Part shown: positions 58,722 through 64,000 of the stretch, piece by piece
Layout: each line of letters opens with the position of its first letter
How positions within the stretch are numbered: position 1 is the stretch's first letter
NCBI RefSeq assembly: GCF_022385335.1
Contig: NZ_CP092431.1
Coordinates: 8,990,001-9,054,000 of the forward strand
Length of the DNA stretch: 64,000 nt
Origin: Streptomyces deccanensis
Lineage (GTDB): Bacteria; Actinomycetota; Actinomycetes; Streptomycetales; Streptomycetaceae
Direction of reading: 5' to 3'
The notes under the pieces: model-generated
Seen by the model: only the letters and a program-made list of their open reading frames with translations
Told to the model about the DNA's origin: nothing
Databases searched by the model: none
Program-made: the position numbers and the translations under genes

Positions 58722-61700
58722 TTACTTGCGGCCGACCACGACCCCCTTCGTCTTCGCGGCCGACTTGTTCTCGTAGACCACCGCGCCCGAGGACTTCTTC
58801 CAGATCTTGATCTTGAAGGTGTCCGGCCCGTCCGTGGCCGTGATGCGGAACGCGTAGCCGGTCTTGCCGCCCACCGTGCCGGAGCCCTGGTAGACCGCCT
58901 TCGAACCGGTGACCACCAGCCAGTCGGAGCCGGTGGAGCGGAACTTCAGCTTGGCCTTGGCGAAGTCGAACGCGGCCTTGCCGGACGGCCGGGTGTCACC
59001 CTTGCCGTACTTGGCGCTGAAGGAGAAGCCCGCCGTGCCGGTGAGCTTCGGGCTCGCCGGGAACGCCCCGGCCGGTGAGGTGAAGCTGCCCTTGCCGGTC
59101 GCGGAACCGGCGGCCCGGTCGTAGACGATCAGTTCGGGGAGCGTGCTGCTCGCCGAGGCGCCGTCGTCGTCGGTGACGGTGACCACCGGGCGGAAGATGC
59201 CGGCCTTGCGGTAGGTGTGCTCGGCCTTGCAGACCCCGACGGCGATCTTGCCGGCGGTGGGCTTGGTGCCGTCCTTCCAGTCGACCTTGCAGGTGTGGGT
59301 GTCGCGGGTGCCCGGGTCGGTGAACTTCGCCGAGACCGAGGTGCCCTTGCCCACCGCCACCGGGGACTTCGGGCCGGTCGCGGAGGTGATCTTCGGGGCC
59401 GCGTTGGTGACGGTCACGGTCGCCGTGTCGGAGCTGCGGCCGCCGGTGAGGGTGAGCGTGTACGTGCCGTTGTCGGCGCAGGTGACCGTGGTCTTCGCGG
59501 ACTTGGCGTCGGCGAACACGCAGGGCACGTCGTTGCCGATCGTCCACTGGGCGCCGCCCGCGCCGGAGACCGTGCCGTTCAGCTGGATCTTGGCGCCTTC
59601 CTTGCCGGAGGCGTCCGCGCCGGCCCGGGCGATGGTGACCGGGTCGATGCTCTCCAGGGTGGGGACGACCTTCTTCAGCAGGCCGTCGGCGTCGAACTCC
59701 AGCTTGTCGATGGTGGTTTCGCGGTGCGTGCCGTCTCCGCCCGGGATGGCGAAGCGGTGGTAGACGACGTACCAGTCGTCGGTGTTCGGGACGTGGACCA
59801 CCGAGTGGTGGCCGGGGCCCTTGATGCCGAGCGAGAGGTCCTTCTCCAGGATCACGCCCTGCTTGGTCCAGGGACCGGTGGGCGAGGAGCCGGTGGCGTA
59901 GGCGACCCGGTAGTTCTCGTCACGTGTGTCGTTCTCCGACCACATGAAGTAGTAGGTGCCCTTGCGCTTGATGACGAAGGTGCCCTCGTTGTAGCCGCTC
60001 GGCGTGATGTCGGTGACCTTCGAGGCGTCGAAGGAGACCATGTCGTCGTTGAGCGGGACCACGTACGCCCGGCCGTTGCCCCAGTAGAGGTACGAGGTGC
60101 CGTCGTCGTCGGTGAAGACCGCCGGGTCGATCATCTGACCGCGGTAGTCGCCCGCCTTCAGCAGCGGCTTGCCGAGCGCGTCCTTGAACGGGCCGGTGGG
60201 CGAGTCGGAGACCGCGACACCGATGTTCGCGTCGGCGCAGAAGTAGAAGTAGTACTTGCCGTTCCGCTCCTCCATCGCCGGCGCCCAGGCCCTGCTGTCC
60301 GCCCAGGAGACGTCCGGACCGAGGTCCAGGATGACGCCGTGGTCGGTCCAGTTGACCAGGTCCTTGGAGGAGTACGCCTTGAACTGCGTACCGCTCCAGC
60401 CCTCGAAGCCGTCGGTGGTCGGGTAGATGTAGAAGGTGTCACCGAACCGGACTACGTTCGGGTCGGCGTTGAGACCCGGCAGGACCGGGCTCTTCATGAC
60501 CACCGCCGAGACGGTCCAGGTGCGCTTCTTCCCGTCCGAGCCCGTGACCTCGTACGTGACCGGCTTGCTGAAGTCGCGCAGGGTGCCGGAGGCCGGGCTG
60601 ATGGTCGCGCCGTGGGCGAGGGTGAACTCCGGTGCCAGGGCGGTGACATCACTGCCCGGGGCCAGCGGCAGGACGACCTTGCTGTCCTTGTCGGTGATGA
60701 TCGCGTCGGTCTTGAGCGCCGGGTGGGTCGCCGCGGCGATCCCGGTGGTGTTGCCGCCCAGCTCCAGGACCTCGGCGGGCGTCAGGGCCCGGTTGTAGAT
60801 CCGGAAGTCGTCGACCTCGCCGCCGAAGTACGGGTCGGGGGAGTAGAGCGACTTGCCGATGTAGCCGGAGTGGTCCTTCGCCGAGTCGTACAGATCGGAC
60901 GGCTTGACGGTGACCCCGCCGACGCGGGCGACCTCGGCGCCGTCCAGGTAGAGGACCGCCGTCTCGGTCGCGCCGTTCAGGGTGACGGTGAGGTGCTTCC
61001 ACTCGCCCGGGGTGAGCGGGGAGCCGCCGAGCATCTGCTTCTCACCGGACCAGGTGGCCTTGGTGATCGCGGAGAACAGCTTGCCGCCGCCGTTGGACGG
61101 AGTGGCGAACAGGTACTTGTTGCTGTCCGGGCCGAGCCCGAAGAGCCACTGGAAGTTGTCGCCGCCCTTCCACTTCACGTACGTGGAGACGGTGACGCTG
61201 CTCGCGCCCTTCAGGACCCCGTTCGGGATCTTGACGTACGGCGAGCTGGAGCCGCTGTTGCCGCCGGACATCTTGAACGAGCCGCCGTCGACGCCGGTCC
61301 CGAAGTCGGGCGTACGGACGTAGGTGCCGTGGTAGCCGTGGCCGCTGGAGTCGCGGGCGATGCTGCCGCCGGTCTCGTCGAAGTCGTAGTGCAGCAGCAG
61401 GTCGGCGGGGACGTCCGGGCCCTCGGCGGAGACCGTGACCTCCGCCGTGACCTCGATCGCCGAGTCGCCGGCGATGTCGCCCTTCACCGTGAAGGTGCCG
61501 GCCTGCGCGTACTGCGAGGCGTCCACGGCCTCCCAGGTGACCGCGACGGGCCGCTTCACGCCGTCCGCAGACTCGGCGATGACGGTGGCCGGCAGGACCG
61601 GGGCGTCACCGACGCGGGTCTTCACCTTGACGTCCTCGACGTCGGTGATGATCTGGTCCGGCTGGTAGGTCTGCAGCAGCCGGTCGTACTCGGCCTGGGT

Positions 61701-63920
61701 GACCGGGAGCACCGTGCCGTGCCGGGGCTTTGACGGCAGGTCGTAGCCGGTGGACGGGGTCCACACGCCGGAGGCCAGGTCGGTCGTCTCGAAGGGGATG
61801 TAGCCGCGCCCGCCGAACTCGTCGAGGAACGCGTACCACTTCTCCTCGGTGTTCGACTTGAACACCAGCGGGCCCTCGGCCGCGCTCATCTCGCCCTTGC
61901 CGATGCCCTCGGCGACGGCGGTCCAGGAGAGGTTGCGCAGCGTGTCGCTCTTCTCCTCGAAGATGAACTTGCTGTTGGGCGTGGAGGAGGAGTTGTTGCG
62001 CTCGTCCTTGGAGAGGCGGAAGTACTCGCCGTCGTGCCGGATGACCGTGGAGTCGATGACCGAGTAGCCGCGGTCGATCCAGACCTTGGGCTCGCTGAAG
62101 GTGTAGAAGTCGCGGGTCGTCGCGTACATCATGCGGTTGTACGTGTCGCCGGAGTGGGCCTCGTTGTCGTACAGCTTCGACGCCCAGAACACGACGTACT
62201 CGCCGCGCTCGTCGTCGTAGTACGCCTCGGGGGCCCAGGTGTTGCCGGCCGAGTCGGGGGAGACCTTCACCAGGCGCTGGTTGGTCCAGTTCACCAGGTC
62301 GGTCGACTCCCAGACCATGATGGACTTGCTGCCGGTGCGCTGCGAGGCGTCCCAGTCGCCGTTGCCGTAGATCTTGAGGTCCGTGGCGATCTGGTAGAAT
62401 TTGTCGCCCTCGGGGGAGCGGATGATGAACGGGTCGCGCAGACCCTTCTCACCGAGCGTGGACGTCAGGACGGGCTTGCCGTCGTTCAACTCCCGCCACT
62501 TCAGCGGGTCGTTGCCCTTGCTGAGGGCCGCGTAGAGCTGCTCGCCGTCCGAGGTGCCCTCGCCGGTGAAGTAGCTGAACATGTAGCCCTTGAGGGCTTC
62601 CTTCTTCGGCAGCTCCGGCACCTTCGCGGTGAAGACGCGGGTTCTCTTCGCGTCGCCCTTGGAGACGGTCGCGGTCAGCTCGACGGTGGTGGCGCCGTCA
62701 CCGTGCGCGGGACGCTTCACCACACCGTCGTCGGAGACGACGTCCGCGTTCGCGGAGGACCAGGCGACCTTCGTGGCGAAGTCGCCGGACGTCGGGAGCG
62801 TCAGGTTGCCCCGTGCGTCGTCGAGGTTGTGCACGGTCAGTGCCTCGGTGGCCTGGTCGACGGCGGTCGTGTCGTCGAAGGCGGGCAGGACCGTGACCTC
62901 GAAGGTCTTGGTGGCGCTCGCGGGGCCCTTCTTCAGGGTCGCCGTCAGCGTGGCGTGGCCGTCGGGCTGGCCGGCGGCGGGGCGGGTCACCGCGCCGGAG
63001 TTCGAGACCACGTCCGTGTTGTCGCTCGCCCAGGTGATGGTCGAGCCGCCGGCCGTGCCGGTCTTCGGCAGGTCCAGGTCGGCGGTCACCGCGCTGGTGT
63101 CGCCCAGGGTGAGGGCGGCCTTGTCGGCGGCGACGCCCTCCGCGGCGATGGGGAGCGAGAGCTGCTCGACCTCGGAGCCGGCGAGGGCACGGTTGTAGAC
63201 CCGGAAGTCACGGATCTTGCCCTTGAAGAGCTTGTCGCTGGTGTAGACCGACTTGCCTATGTAGTTGGCGGTCGTGGTGCCCGAGCCGATGGACCCCGGG
63301 GTGGTGGTGACCGAGGTGTTGCGGCCGACCTCCACGCCGTCCTCGTACAGCACGCCCGTGGTGCCGGTCTGGGTGTAGGTGAGCTGCTTCCACACCGAAC
63401 GGGTCAGGTTGTGCGAGTCGGAGGGCCGGGTGTTCTGCTCGGTCGACCAGTTGCCCGACGCGATCGCGGTGCGCAGGGAGTTGCCGGTGGCGAAGAGGTA
63501 GCCGTTGCCCGCGCCGTTGGTGGTGTTGCCGAAGCCGTAGATGAAGTACGGCCCGGTCTGCGACTCGTCCATCAGTACGTCCATGGAGACGCTGATCGAG
63601 TCCATGCCCTTCATGACGTCGTTCGGCACCTTGACGTAGGTGTCCGAGCCGTTGAAGGCGAGGCCCTGTCCGTTGCCCGTCCAGCCGGCGGTGCCGTTCA
63701 CCGTGCCGTCGCGGCCGTTGCCGGAGGCGTCGGTGACGGTGGTGCCGGAGGTGGCGTCGAGCTTGTACCAGAGGGCCAGGCCGTCGGTGAGGTCGGCGTC
63801 GTCCGCGGCGGCCGGAGCGGCGGGGCCGGCGAGGCCCAGAAGCAGTGACGCGGCGGTCAGTCCGGCGAGCGGACCCGCCCAGCGTCTCGCGCGGCCGCGC
63901 AGACGTGCGATGTACGTCAT
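58722..63920 (-). CDS. Giant secreted glycosidase with two GH43-type modules, LamG and Ig-like domains
   Basis: 1732 residues. Signal peptide to about 45; LamG domain about 47-265 (GLALWYKLDATSGTTVTDAS); Ig-like repeats about 270-440; GH43-type module about 455-790 (LRDPFII, VIDSTVI, SAAEGPLVF as candidate Asp, Asp, Glu); Ig-like about 800-880; second LamG about 885-1105; a short Ig-like domain; second GH43 module about 1175-1480 (NADPNVV, MIDPAVF, NEGTF); PKD/Ig-like domains to about 1620, and a Lys-rich beta domain ending VVVGRK. Likely arabinanase or xylosidase-like. ATG 63920 follows AGGGA; the GTG at 63944 is a weaker start. Confidence 0.9.
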   Translation of the reverse strand: MTYIARLRGRARRWAGPLAGLTAASLLLGLAGPAAPAAADDADLTDGLALWYKLDATSGTTVTDASGNGRDGTVNGTAGWTGNGQGLAFNGSDTYVKVPNDVMKGMDSISVSMDVLMDESQTGPYFIYGFGNTTNGAGNGYLFATGNSLRTAIASGNWSTEQNTRPSDSHNLTRSVWKQLTYTQTGTTGVLYEDGVEVGRNTSVTTTPGSIGSGTTTANYIGKSVYTSDKLFKGKIRDFRVYNRALAGSEVEQLSLPIAAEGVAADKAALTLGDTSAVTADLDLPKTGTAGGSTITWASDNTDVVSNSGAVTRPAAGQPDGHATLTATLKKGPASATKTFEVTVLPAFDDTTAVDQATEALTVHNLDDARGNLTLPTSGDFATKVAWSSANADVVSDDGVVKRPAHGDGATTVELTATVSKGDAKRTRVFTAKVPELPKKEALKGYMFSYFTGEGTSDGEQLYAALSKGNDPLKWRELNDGKPVLTSTLGEKGLRDPFIIRSPEGDKFYQIATDLKIYGNGDWDASQRTGSKSIMVWESTDLVNWTNQRLVKVSPDSAGNTWAPEAYYDDERGEYVVFWASKLYDNEAHSGDTYNRMMYATTRDFYTFSEPKVWIDRGYSVIDSTVIRHDGEYFRLSKDERNNSSSTPNSKFIFEEKSDTLRNLSWTAVAEGIGKGEMSAAEGPLVFKSNTEEKWYAFLDEFGGRGYIPFETTDLASGVWTPSTGYDLPSKPRHGTVLPVTQAEYDRLLQTYQPDQIITDVEDVKVKTRVGDAPVLPATVIAESADGVKRPVAVTWEAVDASQYAQAGTFTVKGDIAGDSAIEVTAEVTVSAEGPDVPADLLLHYDFDETGGSIARDSSGHGYHGTYVRTPDFGTGVDGGSFKMSGGNSGSSSPYVKIPNGVLKGASSVTVSTYVKWKGGDNFQWLFGLGPDSNKYLFATPSNGGGKLFSAITKATWSGEKQMLGGSPLTPGEWKHLTVTLNGATETAVLYLDGAEVARVGGVTVKPSDLYDSAKDHSGYIGKSLYSPDPYFGGEVDDFRIYNRALTPAEVLELGGNTTGIAAATHPALKTDAIITDKDSKVVLPLAPGSDVTALAPEFTLAHGATISPASGTLRDFSKPVTYEVTGSDGKKRTWTVSAVVMKSPVLPGLNADPNVVRFGDTFYIYPTTDGFEGWSGTQFKAYSSKDLVNWTDHGVILDLGPDVSWADSRAWAPAMEERNGKYYFYFCADANIGVAVSDSPTGPFKDALGKPLLKAGDYRGQMIDPAVFTDDDGTSYLYWGNGRAYVVPLNDDMVSFDASKVTDITPSGYNEGTFVIKRKGTYYFMWSENDTRDENYRVAYATGSSPTGPWTKQGVILEKDLSLGIKGPGHHSVVHVPNTDDWYVVYHRFAIPGGDGTHRETTIDKLEFDADGLLKKVVPTLESIDPVTIARAGADASGKEGAKIQLNGTVSGAGGAQWTIGNDVPCVFADAKSAKTTVTCADNGTYTLTLTGGRSSDTATVTVTNAAPKITSATGPKSPVAVGKGTSVSAKFTDPGTRDTHTCKVDWKDGTKPTAGKIAVGVCKAEHTYRKAGIFRPVVTVTDDDGASASSTLPELIVYDRAAGSATGKGSFTSPAGAFPASPKLTGTAGFSFSAKYGKGDTRPSGKAAFDFAKAKLKFRSTGSDWLVVTGSKAVYQGSGTVGGKTGYAFRITATDGPDTFKIKIWKKSSGAVVYENKSAAKTKGVVVGRK

Positions 63921-64000
63921 GTGGAATATCCCTGCTGAGAGCACGACAGAGGAAGGGAGGCGAGAAGTGAGGGGAGGACAAGGCGGAACGGGGTCGAGAA

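Noticed and set aside
59217..61733. Open frame of more than 800 codons on the plus strand inside the GH43 gene
   Set aside because: High-GC antisense frame; composition (Val/Gly/Arg/Asp) is that of a shadow and the minus strand has clear domains.

Overview
The window is about 64 kb of very high-GC DNA with the gene style of a Streptomyces chromosome: near-universal G/C third positions, AGGAGG-type ribosome sites, many ATGA/GTGA overlaps, several apparently leaderless starts, secreted polysaccharide-degrading enzymes, ECF sigma/anti-sigma genes, SpoIIE-type phosphatase, and actinobacterial glycogen genes (glgM, glgC). I see no tRNA, rRNA, CRISPR array, transposase or phage gene. The gene order rmdA-like / LysR / sdhCAB / olsBA resembles, from memory, the SCO0920-0930 region of S. 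coelicolor.

Layout. 1-13 kb: monomeric isocitrate dehydrogenase (cut by the left edge), MscS channel, flippase-like membrane protein, an ABC exporter with an unusual promoter and a TTA codon, a small lipoprotein / 27-aa peptide / DUF6766 operon, a nucleotidyltransferase / BON / phosphoesterase operon, an MFS exporter (also with a TTA codon) behind a 27-bp palindromic operator, a degraded CCA-adding-enzyme-like remnant, and a flavin monooxygenase-like gene. 13-18.4 kb: a xylan-degradation cluster (GH62 arabinofuranosidase, GH10 xylanase, feruloyl esterase) around an 850-bp control region with GAAA-N-TTTC palindromes. 19-25.6 kb: panD, acetyltransferase, gnd, a secreted transglycosylase/LysM/M23 cell-wall enzyme, a DMT transporter and an FhuF-like iron-sulfur protein. 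25.7-33 kb: glgM-glgC, a wax ester/diacylglycerol acyltransferase, an odd SDR with an N-terminal zinc ribbon, a frameshifted HD-domain gene, a 57-aa protein of unknown function and an acetyltransferase whose start codon lies in a perfect hairpin. 33-42 kb: AA10 LPMO with an exact CebR box, LMF-like protein, SpoIIE-type phosphatase, Fpg/Nei glycosylase, anti-sigma / unknown / ECF sigma, universal stress protein. 41.8-47.7 kb: cell-surface group (polysaccharide deacetylase, class F sortase, three membrane-anchored surface proteins, DUF4239, SCO0930-type lipoprotein). 48-58.5 kb: methyltransferase + c-di-GMP enzyme rmdA, LysR regulator divergent from sdhCAB, ornithine-lipid genes olsB-olsA, LLM flavoprotein. 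58.7-63.9 kb: a giant secreted protein with two GH43-type modules.

How the genes work together: three separate plant-polymer functions (xylan cluster, CebR-controlled LPMO, double GH43 protein) indicate a soil decomposer. Carbon flow is represented by isocitrate dehydrogenase, 6-phosphogluconate dehydrogenase, glycogen/maltose-1-phosphate synthesis and a succinate dehydrogenase operon. A GC-rich palindromic repeat family (six loci) occupies intergenic gaps; two 34-bp copies in inverted orientation bracket the lysR-sdhCAB block. The least explained items are the 57-aa protein, the zinc-ribbon SDR lacking the catalytic tyrosine, the double GH43 protein and the TTA-containing exporters.
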